Origin: Aplectana chamaeleonis | Lineage: Eukaryota; Nematoda; Chromadorea; Rhabditida; Cosmocercidae | NCBI GenBank assembly: GCA_029168955.1 | Contig: JAPDOI010001330.1 | Coordinates: 97,501-161,500 of the forward strand | Reading direction: 5' to 3' | Length of the DNA stretch: 64,000 nucleotides | Notes under the pieces: model-generated | The model's input: only the letters and a program-made list of their open reading frames with translations | Told to the model about the DNA's origin: nothing | The model's database searches: none | In this document: positions 1-9,395 of the stretch, in pieces | Layout: every line of letters starts with the position of its first letter | Position numbering within the stretch: position 1 is the stretch's first letter | Made by a program: the position numbers and the translations under genes

Positions 1-410
1 ATTTATGTTTACTCGTTAAAATCTAAGTGAGTTTTGATGTCATGTATATAATCTCTTGACTCTGATCCTCCCCTCCCCCTCAAGTTGAAATCCAACACGG
101 TTGCGTCATTTTGACATTTCATGGGTGTTGTCACGATGAAATTGAAGTCGTGAGACACCACTGATTTGTTGAAGATGAACCAGCCCGCATCTGTAGTCTG
201 CATTATCACACCATGCCATTATCACGACTAAATTCTTTCTCTTGATCTCTCTTTTTCTTCTCAGCATGACTGTTTACATATGGTGGTCGACGCGAAGTGG
301 CCCGTCATATAGGTATTTTGTGCCGATCACGTAGACTGCACGCCACATGCAGAGACACGCAGAGACCCGGACTTCTCGGGAATAACCGCGTGACGTTCAG
401 CACTGACGGT
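1..410. other. No feature recognised
   Basis: I see no gene, repeat or inverted repeat I can name here. A short pyrimidine-rich run lies near 240-262. The only long open frames are short and have no recognisable protein features. Confidence 0.4.
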
Positions 411-422
411 GGGGTCTTCTCG

Positions 423-790
423 ACCGACCGCGGTAGCTAGCGGGCTTACCGTGGTTAAATTTGGACCCACCGCGAGGCATTCCGGACTGACAGCGCTGCT
501 TTCTGGACCGACCGCGGGAGCTCGCGGGCTGACCGTGGTTAAATTCGGACCAACCGCGGGACATTCCGGACTGACAGCGGTGCTTTCTAGACTGACCGCG
601 GGAGTTTGCGTACTGACCGCGGTAGCTTGCGTACTGACCGCGGTAGCTTGCGTACTGACCGCGGGAGCTCGCGGACTGACGGCGGGACCTCGCGGACTGA
701 CGGCGGGACCTCACGGACTGATCGCGGGAGCTTGCGGACTGACTGCGGGAGCTCGCGGACTGACCGCGGAAGCTCGCGGACTGACCGCGA
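423..790. repeat. 21-bp minisatellite with an 84-bp higher-order repeat
   Basis: About 17 consecutive 21-bp units of the form ACTGACCGCGGGAGCTCGCG plus one base run from 423 to about 790. The first eight units form two copies of an 84-bp, four-unit block (423-506 and 507-590): the four variants appear in the same order, for example the unit containing GGTTAAATT is second in both blocks. After 591 single units repeat without this order. Because 21 is a multiple of three, several frames on both strands stay open and give Arg/Ser- or Leu/Thr-rich translations. These are by-products of the period and I do not call a gene. Confidence 0.93.
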
Positions 791-799
791 GCGGAAACC

Positions 800-1108
800 G
801 GTTCGACCAACGCCCATCCCGGTGGCGGTCCGCTATTTGCGCGCGGTCAGGTTTTCACTTTGTCCGACGAGTGGCCTAACCAATAATTGGTTGAATTTGT
901 CCATCGTCTATTGACTCCACGTAAGCCACATTTGAACAGTGACTCCTTCGAACTTGGCAAATTATCAAGCTCCTTAGCATATTTCAGAATTTCATGTGGA
1001 ACGGTTTTTTTGGATTATTTTTTACCCTGACTCGATTCGAGAGGATGACGAGGCCTCATACTTGCTCCATGTCGAGATACTATCATTAAAGAAATTTTTT
1101 GTATGAGG
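800..1108. other. No feature recognised
   Basis: Unique-looking AT-moderate sequence between the minisatellite and the first MITE. No open frame, hairpin or repeat that I can assign. Confidence 0.4.
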
Positions 1109-1602
1109 TTAAAGGCAGTGTCCACGATAAAAACCATTTCTGATTTTTTGGTGGAGATCGGCAGCTGCGGGGCCTAGTGCAACCCTAACGTTGAAAAAAC
1201 TAAGAAAATGAGCTCGGTACGGTCCCCTACGGCCCAAAAGTTGGACACCCTTCAGCTCGTCACACCCCAGATGCACTTTCCACGCCCACCGACGTGAACA
1301 AGTTAATGCTCGAGATTGTGAGATGAGTGATGGTTTCCGATCAATAACCCCGTTCTTCTAATTATTCCCAACTTCTCTCTTTACTCAGCTCAGCTCGCAT
1401 ATATCGGCTGCAAAAGACGGAACTTACAAGCCTCGGACAACTCGTCCACCATGCTTCCTTAGCTCAATTTTTGAGGGACCATAACTCCGTTCCTAGAAGG
1501 TCTTGTGCGATTCCGAAAACATCATTGGAATCAGCATGGCACCGTCTTCAAGATAGGCGGAAAAGCAGAAAAACGATTCCTATCGTGAACACTGCCTCTA
1601 AC
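1109..1602. mobile_element. MITE, TTAAAGGCAGTG family (copy 1)
   Basis: The left end reads TTAAAGGCAGTGTCCACGAT (1109-1128) and the right end is its reverse complement with two changes (about 1582-1602), giving a 0.49-kb element without coding capacity. The interior, including a segment with CAACTCGTCCACCATGCTTC, recurs in inverted orientation near 61880-62140 and 36580-36790, so this is a family and not a chance palindrome. The TTAA at the ends suggests a TTAA-targeting (piggyBac-like) mobiliser. That assignment is inferred. Confidence 0.85.
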
Positions 1603-1744
1603 TAAATACAGATATTTCACATCCAATACAACCGTAGACTTCAATAGGTTTAGTAGAGCATTGGAACTTGAAGCTGTATAACATTTTGCTGCCCAGAGGG
1701 AAAAATAGTATTAAAATGAAAAAGGAGAAGGCCAAGTAGGTTCA

Positions 1745-2149
1745 TATCTAGATGGTTTCAAGGAGTGTCATGGAGGACACGGCTTTGGCGTACGCAATAA
1801 AGACGGGCAGCAAATTTTGGAATACGCAGTAGCAGCTGATCTGATCAATGCGAAAACACAGTTTCGGAAGCGAAAGTCACATTTGGTTACCTACTGCAGT
1901 GGTGGTATACAATTTCAGATCGACTTCTGGATGCTGCGTCGGAGGGATCGCAATATTTTGATGGATACGAAGGTCATTCCCACGGTTCATGTCGCAACTC
2001 AGCACCACCTGCTAGTCATGGATCTCAAAGTGAGTGGCCCGAGAATCGTCAAGCCTAGAACAGATACGCAGCGAATGTGGAAACTGAAGCAGTTTGAACA
2101 GATGCTTGGCGCCCCGCTCTGTGCTGTCTATCTACACGTAAAGATTTGA
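1745..2149 (+). pseudogene. RTE-type retrotransposon endonuclease fragment
   Basis: This is the C-terminal part of an apurinic-like endonuclease domain of an RTE-clade non-LTR retrotransposon. The frame reads through a HGGHGFG segment, a THLVTY-like block (SHLVTYCSGG) and QIDFWMLRRRDR, ending with QHHLLVMDL, the order typical of this domain. In RTE elements the domain nicks target DNA to prime reverse transcription. The N-terminal catalytic part is missing: stop codons precede 1745. The frame closes at 2147-2149, where the linker to the RT should continue, so the copy is 5'-truncated and broken. It is continuous with the RT remains downstream. Confidence 0.82.
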
Positions 2150-2689
2150 CGGTCAAACAAGGTTAGAGTTCCATGCTGGAAGCTATAACTGCTTCAGCCT
2201 GGGTAAAACAACCCCAGGAAAAGGCGAACATCGATAAGGCCACCCGGTGGTAGAACGAAGAAGTTCAGACGGTGATCAAGGAGAAGAAGAAGGATAAGTT
2301 GTGGATGAAGAGCAGCCGAGACTAGGATCGTGCTGCGTACTTGACGGCGAAGCGGGCTACAAAGACGGCTGTCTCCATGGCAAAGGAGAGCCACTACAGA
2401 GATTTGTATGAAAGACTGGACACCAGGGAATGCGAGTAGTCTGTATTCCGTTTGGCCGAGGCGCGAAATCGTTCTGCACAGGACATCGGACATCAGAGGG
2501 TTATCAAAGCAGAAAATGGCACCTTTCTCCATTGCCCAACCGATATCCTGGGAAGATGGCGGCAGCACTTCAGCGCTATATCGAACGAAGAGTTTCCCTA
2601 TCCGCCCATCCCATTTGGAGCCAGCGTAGAGAGGCCTGTCCCCCAAATCACACCAGAGGAAGTCAGGGAATATATAGCGAAAATGACAA

Positions 2690-4165
2690 AGTTACCGGCC
2701 CAGATGACTTTCCTGCTGAGGTCTGGAATACGACGGGCGATTGCGGCTCTGAATGGCTGGCTGAGTTCTTCAACCGGATTATCGCCGAAGGAAAAACACC
2801 GGATATCTGGCAGACCAGTGTGACTGTGCCCATTTGGAAAGGAAAAGGTGACGCAGCTGACTGTTTGTCGTAAAGGTCGATTCGTCTGCTGTGCCATACT
2901 ACGAAGGTTTTCGAACGCATTCTGGACAGGTTTCTGGGAGATCTCGTCGTAACAACAGCAAACCAGTGCGGATTTGTCAAAAGGGTGTGGAACAACGGAT
3001 GCCATTCACGCTACTAGGCTTCTGATTGAGAAGCATCTTGAGAAAAATAGCAATGTACGCGTCGCTTCCCTTAATCTTGAGAAGGCATTTGATCGTGTCC
3101 CACATGGTCTCATATGGAGAGCATTGAGGTCCCAAGACCTTGCGAAAGAGTACATACGATGGACAATATTGCTGTACATAGAGCCGACAAGTGTGTTCAG
3201 ATGCTCATCAGGGACAAATGAGCCCTTTCCTGTTCGTGTTGGAGTCCATCAAGGGTCTGCCCTGCCACCATTGCTGTTCATACTCTGCATGGACGCAATC
3301 ACACGGGATATACAGAACCCGCACTCGTGGTCGCTACTGTACGCCGACGATGTTATGTTGCCAGCCGAGACGGACCAGGGATGAGTTAGAGATTCAAGTG
3401 CAGCTCTGGAAAGATCGCCTGCAACGTTTGGACTGCGGCTCAACATCGCGAAGACCAAGCACATGGAATGTGGCGCGCAAATGGACGACGGATCAATCAA
3501 AATTGATGCCACCGACCTCAAAAAAGTGAATTGCTTCAAATGTCTCGGCTCTAAAATCACCTCGACAGGCGAGATATCATCGGAAGCTCAAGAGCGCGTA
3601 ACAGCCGCTTGGATGAAGTGGAGGGCAACCACGGGGTTGATGTGTGACAAGAAAATTCCACTCCGTCTCAAATCAAAAATTTACAAGGCGATAGTGCGAC
3701 CGGTCGCGCTCTACGCTAGTGAATGCTGGCCGACTACTGAAGCTGTCGAACAGTCCCTGCACACCATGGAGATGAGAATGCCCAGAAGATCATTGGGTAT
3801 CAGTCTAAAGGGATCGGGTCACGAACGACACTGTGCGTGCCACCTTCGGAGTTGCACCAATAAATGGAAAGATGAAGGATTCCCGGATGAGATTGTTTGG
3901 ACATGTTCAGCGAAAAGACGCTAGGTCCGTGGCCAAAACTGCACTCAACTTGGAGGTGTTTGGTGTATGGCCGCGAGGTAGATCGAAAACGCGCTGGCTC
4001 GACCGCGTGAAAACCGACATGGCTGAAGCACGACACACTCCGGAGGACGCAGCTGACAGGAACAAGTGGAGGACAAGAACCAAACAAGCAGACCCTACGT
4101 CAACGTGGGACAAACGCAAGGAAGAAGAAGAAATGAAAAAGAAGAGTGCAACGTCATTCCGATGA
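2690..4165 (+). pseudogene. RTE-type reverse transcriptase, broken by stops and frameshifts
   Basis: Reverse transcriptase of the same element. A finger segment with VTGPDDFPAEVW and TVPIWKGKGD reaches 2873, where a stop replaces the residue before the conserved RSIRLLCHT block. After a frameshift the frame 2974-3384 carries GCGTTDAIHATRLL, motif A (LNLEKAFDRVPH), motif B (GVHQGSALPP) and the catalytic YADD at 3340-3351. The thumb and C-terminal part continue in another frame from 3463 to 3924 (FKCLGSKIT, SKIYKAIVRPVALYASE) and then shift again to 4165 (RLFGHVQRKD, GRSKTRWLDRV). At least four frame changes mean it is dead. The 42-bp minisatellite begins just past its 3' end. Confidence 0.9.
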
Positions 4166-4189
4166 AAATTAAAAAAGATCAGCTACACA

Positions 4190-4612
4190 ACGATGCGACC
4201 CCGTAGGAGTGTGCAGGACGCCACGGAATGTGTGCAGGACCCCAGTAGGAGTGTACGGGACATCAAAAAATGTGTGCAGGACATCATGGAATGTGTGCAG
4301 GAGCCCACTAGGGGTGCGCAGGACAACATGGAATGTGTGCAGGACCCCAGCAGGAGTGTGCAGGACATCATCAAATGTGTGCAGGACCCCAGTAGGGGTG
4401 TGCAGGATGTCATGGAATGTGTGCAGGATCCCAGTAAAAAAGTGCAGGACATCATGGAATGTGTGCAGGAGACCACTAGGGGTGCGCAAGACATCATGGA
4501 ATGTGTGTAGGACCCCAGCAGGAGTGCGCAGGACATCATGGAATGTGTGCGCGACCCAGTAGGAGTGTGCAGGACATCATGGATTGTGTGCAGGACCCTA
4601 GTAGGAGTGTGG
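4190..4612. repeat. 42-bp minisatellite built of two 21-bp halves
   Basis: Roughly ten copies of a 42-bp unit. Each unit has two related 21-bp halves that share GTGTGCAGGAC (one half with CCCAGTAGGA, the other with ATCATGGAA). As with the array at 423-790, the period is a multiple of three, so three frames stay open and encode Cys/Val-rich strings. I regard these as non-genic. The array directly abuts the 3' end of the RTE remnant and ends where a GC-rich segment begins. Confidence 0.92.
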
Positions 4613-5957
4613 CCGTGAGGCCCCAGCCTGTTTCCACTACGCCAGCCGCTTGGAGGCGGGGCTTGCCTCGCTGCGCCACCTCCCTCTTTCGCGCTGCATA
4701 CAAAAGGCGGCTGTCCTCGGTTCAGCGGTCTGCCCGGCGCCGGTTGGCGCTGGCCTACAGTACCCATTGGTACTGCGCTGCTCTGGCAGCGATGGCCTAC
4801 CGGGTGACCCCGGAGCTGTAGGCTCCGTCCCCAGCAGCCCTTGCGGCTGATGAAGCCGGAATCTGGGCGCCAGCTCGGCCTAGTCCGAGCGGCCTGGAGG
4901 TTGGTGGAGACTCATTTGCTTCTGGTACCAGTCACCGCTAGGGATGTGCGGTTGACTAGTGGGAAAGGTGCGATAATAGGCCACCACGTACTACGCTATG
5001 TATAATACGCCGTGGTAGACTACGCAATCTACTACACGCTGTGGGATATGAGCCAATTGGAACCTTAACTGTAAGGCGAACCAAGTAGATGCCTTTAAGT
5101 GTTAGTGCGTGCCTTAAGGATAAAGGATTATAACTTAGTACTGTGTACCGTGTATCTGTGTTGGTGCTCGTATAGCGCTGCTATATCGGTATCAGAATTG
5201 TTGGCTTGTGTTGTTGTGCTATTACGTTAGTATTACGCGGGACTATCTCCCCATGGGCCCCCCTTTAAACCTGTTAGTTGGGTTAGTGGCTTGCTAGTGT
5301 GGCTGTCCCAGGTTAGTGGGCAAGGTGATCCCAGTGAACGCGAAGACTCCGCATGATTGAGTGGAGCAGGTTGCGAGATAACCTTGCGGTAACGGGGCGA
5401 GCTGACGGATGCATAGTAGCCATCGATGCGTCGCGATAGCCGAGGAGCCAGGGATCTAGTGAGATCCGTCTAGGTTTTGGCCACACCATTGTCCAGGGTG
5501 ATCATACCCGTGAGTCGGTCCTTGTGCGATGCCTTAGCATCGTGCTATGGAACGTAAATCCCATCGCGTTTGCGACATGGTGCCATGCAGTCAAGTGGAA
5601 TTCGTAACCCAAGCACCCGCTGTTCCTGTTTGGGAACAGGGGGGATAACGGGCACTCCCAGCACCGTTCAGGTCACCTCCAAGCACGGAGGATCGGCGAG
5701 GGTAGGAGCATGCAACCTAGTTGCCAACCTTCGTAACCCTTAGCCCAAGGAGCGACCTGCAGACCGACATGCTAAGCGCGTTCGAAGGTGGGGGGCACCG
5801 TTCGACAGGTGGTGGCAGCCCTGTTGAACACCGCGCCCAGGATACACCACCGGAGAACACGCAATGCTCGGGAAGGTAGATTTCGGAACCACACGAGGAC
5901 CGCCACCCGAGAGAGCAGCCCGCCCAGGGTCAAAGGACACGGGCATCCGGGCCTAGT
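4613..5957. other. GC-rich region, possible LTR/leader of the following gag fragment
   Basis: GC content rises sharply compared with both sides. No convincing protein is encoded. The region lies immediately upstream of an array of hairpins and a plus-strand retrotransposon gag, so it could be the LTR and untranslated leader of that element. I could not find a second LTR or a primer-binding site. A lone TAGGGATGTGCGG at 4941-4953 matches the end sequence of the 8-bp-TSD elements further on, without a partner. Confidence 0.35.
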
Positions 5958-6376
5958 TGAGGGGCTTTGCCGACCCCCTCCCTCTACGTAGTCTTCGTTC
6001 TACTTCACCGAACGATGGGCTTCGCCGACCGGCATCGCCGGCCACCCTCCGCGTAGTATTCGTCCGGCTTCGCCAAACGATGAGCCGGCTTCGCCGGCCA
6101 CCCTCCATGTAGTATTCGTTCGGCTTCGCCGAACGATGAGCCGGCTTCGCCGACCCCCTCCCTTTACTTGGTATTCGTTCAGCTTCGCCAAACAATGGAC
6201 CGGCTTCGCATTCGTTCGGCTTCGCCGAATGATGGGCCGGATTCGCCGACCCCCTCCTTTTACGTGGTATTCGTTCGGCTACGCCAAACGATGGGCCGGC
6301 GTCGCCGGCCACCCTCCGTGTAGTAGTCGTTCGGCTTCGTCGAACGATTAAGCGGCTTCGCCGCCCCCCTCCCGAA
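5958..6376. repeat. Array of short perfect hairpins (CGTTCGGC-TTC-GCCGAACG)
   Basis: About six to seven imperfect units of around 60 bp. Each contains one or two short palindromes: CGTTCGGC TTC GCCGAACG (8-bp stem, 3-base loop) and GCCGGC TTC GCCGGC, joined by a spacer ending CACCCTCC or CCCCCTCC and GTAGTATT. The stems persist in several units with paired changes, for example the GAAT/ATTC variant near 6210-6232. The array separates the GC-rich leader from the gag reading frame. It might be an expanded RNA structure of the retroelement leader or an unrelated satellite. Confidence 0.85.
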
Positions 6377-6389
6377 GCTAAAGAATCGT

Positions 6390-6874
6390 GCTCTGCCTTT
6401 GCCAACAAGGTGCTAAACCTCGTGCGTGCAGCCACGGAGGGCCAGGACATCGCTACGCAGAAGGAACGAGTTCTCTAGGAGTTCATCTCCAGACTCCGTA
6501 TGGACATTCGATACCTCGTCAGGATGGATAACCCGTCAACCTTCGAGCAAGCAGTCACAAAGGCGCAGATGGTGGAGCAACTACTCTCAGAAGCAGCCGC
6601 AGATGGTCTGATTCACCCGACGTCGCCAGCAATTGAAGTCAAGGCTTTGGAGCGCAGCTTTACTTCTGGAAGAACCAACCATAATCCCCGCCGCAGACGG
6701 CCTCGTCACCAGCGTTTTCAGAACAACGGTAACAACAGTAATAGACGTTCACAAAATGATCTTTTTCAGGCTGGAAATCGCATGCAACTACCCGGAGGAC
6801 AACCAGCAGCTCGCCCACGCCCCATCTGTTTCAACTGCGGAGGAGTCGGACACTACAAGGGTCGATGCTCATAA
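6390..6874 (+). pseudogene. LTR-retrotransposon Gag fragment with CCHC knuckle
   Basis: Gag packages the element RNA. The frame reads from about 6390 through a capsid C-terminal segment (VLNLVRAATEGQD, then EFISRLRMDIRYLVRMDNP and QMVEQLLSEAAADG), an Arg/Asn/Gln-rich linker and a zinc knuckle CFNCGGVGHYKGRC (6827-6868), which fits C-x2-C-x4-H-x4-C. An in-frame TAG at about 6476-6478 interrupts it, so the ATG at 6500 gives only a 124-residue remnant. The frame stops at 6874, directly after the knuckle, and no protease or RT follows. The capsid type fits Ty3/gypsy-like elements. Upstream, gag is replaced by the hairpin array. Confidence 0.8.
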
Positions 6875-7364
6875 CAGTTATTCTCCGCTGAAGAGCGAGC
6901 CACGATGAACCCAGGTCAGGTTTTAGCTCCAAGTACATCTGTTGCTTCTATCCTGACTGCCCATTCTCAGGACGTCCGTTTGATGTCTTTTGCCCCTTGT
7001 AGTTCTGTCCCCTCTTTTGAACATTTCGAGAATGTATCGAAGGTTCCCCGAGTTTCATAATTTGACGACTTCCGTTAATAGTTAGCCGAAACTTACAAAT
7101 AAAAAGCATTGAAAAACTTTAACATCAACAGAGGCTGCTGACCGACCTGTTGTGGTGAAGCGTGGACTGTGTCAACCACAACCAAAGAGTCCAATGCTTT
7201 CTAAATAGGTAGGGTGAGAGGGAGTAGATGGTGTGGTGTTGTTGCATCCCACCTACCTCTATACGGACATGGGCAGTAAATGAAGAGATGGGGTCTCACA
7301 TGATAACTGTGGTGTTGGTGGAAGGTATTGGATGACTCGTTGAATATCCACTAGCTCGCCACTG
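6875..7364. other. No feature recognised
   Basis: Sequence between the gag fragment and the 3' end of the Penelope-like element. I see no open frame or repeat that continues either element. Confidence 0.4.
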
Positions 7365-7682
7365 TTATAAAGTGATAAGCCTCATCGCGGCTTTCATTTC
7401 CTCTTTGTTGTTGATCGGCGGTTTCAGCCTCCTTATCTCCATTGCCTTCCTTATCTTCCTCTCTACCGCATCCGCGATATTTCTGTGAAGGATGGTAACT
7501 TTAAGCTGAGGTGGTTGTTCCAGCATGTACCTTAAAGTGCGATGCTTCGAGAACGGACTTTCTGAGTAGCTTTGTGGGGCTCTCAGTGCTCTTCTGTGTT
7601 CGTCCATCCGCAAAAAGAATCGTCTAGCTGTCTCACCGATGTAAAACTCCTGACAGACCAGACAATCGACTCTGTACACCAC
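7365..7682 (-). pseudogene. Penelope-like element GIY-YIG endonuclease
   Basis: A 105-residue frame that starts VYRVDCLVC and continues EFYIGETARR with RMDEHRRAL. These are the GIY (VYR), YIG (FYIG), Arg and Glu-His landmarks of the GIY-YIG nuclease that forms the C-terminus of canonical PLE proteins and cuts the target site. The first residues continue the RT linker in a shifted frame, so RT and nuclease were one protein and are now separated by a frameshift near 7683. The C-terminal end with NNKEEMKAAMRLITL looks complete. Confidence 0.9.
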
Positions 7683-7685
7683 ACT

Positions 7686-8675
7686 TCACATCTGGCACAC
7701 ATTCGCTCCTCCACTACAATCTGGACAATTGTTGCGTTCGCACTGATTTTCGTATAGACGCGACGACGTAAGGAGACGTCGCAAGTTTAGCGGTGGGCGA
7801 AGTACAAGGTTGATGGGAAGCCCTGTTCGTCGCACGATCCCATCGATTTCCATTGCAACGGCATCAGAAACAAACGGCACGACGAGGGGTGTACCACCTG
7901 GTGTACGAAAAGGTTTCCAGTACGGTGGTTGTCCTTCACCGTAACCATCCTTTCTGAGTATTTCTCGCACCATGATATCCACTTCTTGAGAGTTAACAGA
8001 GGTCAGATCCGACGACGTTGAGAGCATATGTCGGACCACGTTTTTCTTCATATATGAAGGATGACAACTTCTGCCGTGGATGATGATGTTATGAGATGTC
8101 ATTTTTCTGTACCACATATTAGAAACTTGGCCGTCCACGATTCTGACCTTCGTGTTCAAGAATGGTAAAAACCCATCAGATGCAGGCTCTTCGCTGGTGA
8201 GCTTGATAGAGGAACATGCAGAATTCAACCTCGCGAATGTTCTTCGCAGCGCTGTTCGAGACTTAGTAACAATAAAAATGTCATCGATGTATCTTCCAAA
8301 AAACAACACCTCGGGTGTTAGAGCGCATCTCTCCATGCTATCCATAAAAAGAATAGCGAGCAAGGGCGCCATTCTACTTTCCATAGCGAGACCTCTTGTC
8401 TGTTTGTAGTATACATTTCTGAAACGGAACGTATTGACATCCACCACACTTCGTAGCAACTCTTCCACGTCTTCCACGCTCAGACCAAAAAGCTGAAGGC
8501 TTCGGTAGTGAAGTCGTAGTAGTCCTACACATGCGCCAACTGCTCTGGTCGTATCAACGTTGGTATACAAAGCAACAACGTTGAAGCTCTGATATTCTAA
8601 CCTCGGGCATTCGTCGAACTTGCATCTGTTTAGTCGTTGAAGGAATTCGCTGACGTTTTTCAAGTGTCCAGGCAC
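7686..8675 (-). pseudogene. Penelope-like element reverse transcriptase, 5'-truncated
   Basis: Reverse transcriptase of a Penelope-like element (PLE), 329 residues. Motif A reads SFNVVALYTNV (residues 31-41), motif B GLAMESRMAPLLA (95-107) and motif C YIDDIF (129-134; YIDD at 8280-8291). A thumb region with FLPFLNTKVRI follows, and the C-terminus has a Cys-rich linker (CERNNCPDC) that in PLEs joins RT to the nuclease. The N-terminal KLHK region is missing. Residue 32 of motif A is Asn where RTs carry a catalytic Asp, and motif B is also non-canonical (ES in place of GS), so the enzyme is probably inactive. The frame ends four bases before the GIY-YIG frame begins. Confidence 0.9.
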
Positions 8676-8700
8676 GAACGGTGTCTACAGGGGTGAGGAA

Positions 8701-9393
8701 ACGGATGTTAAAGATTAATTTTTACTTTCGCCACGGCAAAAAATTGGTCTCACATACTTGTATATAACTCGTCCTTGATCTGTGCGGTTGATATGAAGTC
8801 AAATATTTATCAATATACACACGGACCACTTTGAACAAAGTTATGACAAAGCGGCGCTTTTCGGCGGAAAAAAGCGCCGAAAACGCCGTTTTTTCCAAAG
8901 TCGCGGGCGGTATTGTAGCTACAGCTGAGGTGCTGCTAATCCCTATTGTGCCGACGTACATACTACCCCCGACTGTATGAGTGAGTATGTAGGGTCAAAA
9001 CTCACCACCGAACATTAATAACTCTAAAAAAACTGTGATGGCACCAACATCCTCTATCTGTAGTGAACAAGAGTTCTTTCTACGCTGACTGTAATCGGCC
9101 AGCACCATTCGAAAAATTTCTCCTGAATAACTATTGCCTGAAAATGGTAATCAAACCTTGTCCATAACCGCATTGTTCCCTTCTTCGACCACCTGCAAAT
9201 AATCGATCGAAAAGAAGTTTTTTTATTGAATGTACTTCTGCTTGCCTTTGTTGCCTCCGTGATGTTTGCGAGCAGCTGAGTTGCTAATGCGAGGATAGAG
9301 AACATTAGCTACCATGCAAAAAACTGGCTGAAAGTAATGTATTTTGTGTTGCTAAGAACCCTTGAAATTTGCTCACATTTAAAGAAGAGCTTA
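8701..9393. other. No gene; short GCGCTTTT/AAAAGCGC motifs
   Basis: No supported gene. At 8851-8895 there is a local inverted repeat around GGCGCTTTTCGGCGG and AAAAGCGCCGAAAACGCCG, similar in style to 27020-27070. It may be a decayed element end. Confidence 0.35.
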
Positions 9394-9395
9394 TA

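Larger units (their letters stand above)
1700..4190 (+). mobile_element. RTE-clade non-LTR retrotransposon, 5'-truncated
   Basis: The endonuclease-then-RT order on one strand over about 2.4 kb defines one degenerate RTE copy. Its RT is of a different subfamily from the one near 48.5 kb: motif A reads LNLEKAFDRVPH here and FVDYKKAFDSVE there. Neither end is delimited by a target-site duplication that I can see. Confidence 0.85.
7365..8700 (-). mobile_element. Penelope-like retroelement (RT plus C-terminal GIY-YIG)
   Basis: The domain order RT then GIY-YIG on the minus strand identifies a canonical endonuclease-bearing Penelope-like element, truncated at its 5' end near 8690. I did not find the flanking long terminal repeats that many PLEs carry. 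Its relation to the second PLE-like RT near 57.4-58.5 kb is distant: that one is AT-rich and shows no nuclease. Confidence 0.9.

Noticed and set aside
397..914. Several long open frames on both strands rich in Arg/Ser or Leu/Thr
   Set aside because: They are produced by a 21-bp tandem repeat whose length is a multiple of three; all frames open together and none has other support.
4169..4821. Open frames with Cys/Thr/His-rich repeats
   Set aside because: Same reason: the 42-bp minisatellite keeps three frames open on each strand.
4613..6400. GC-rich segment as horizontally acquired bacterial DNA
   Set aside because: No bacterial gene, ribosome-binding site or operon layout is seen, and the segment runs into a retrotransposon gag.
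5953..6450. Arg/Ala/Glu-rich frames and a possible CRISPR-like array
   Set aside because: The repeats are hairpins with homologous, not unique, spacers, the context is a eukaryotic retroelement, and no cas gene is present.
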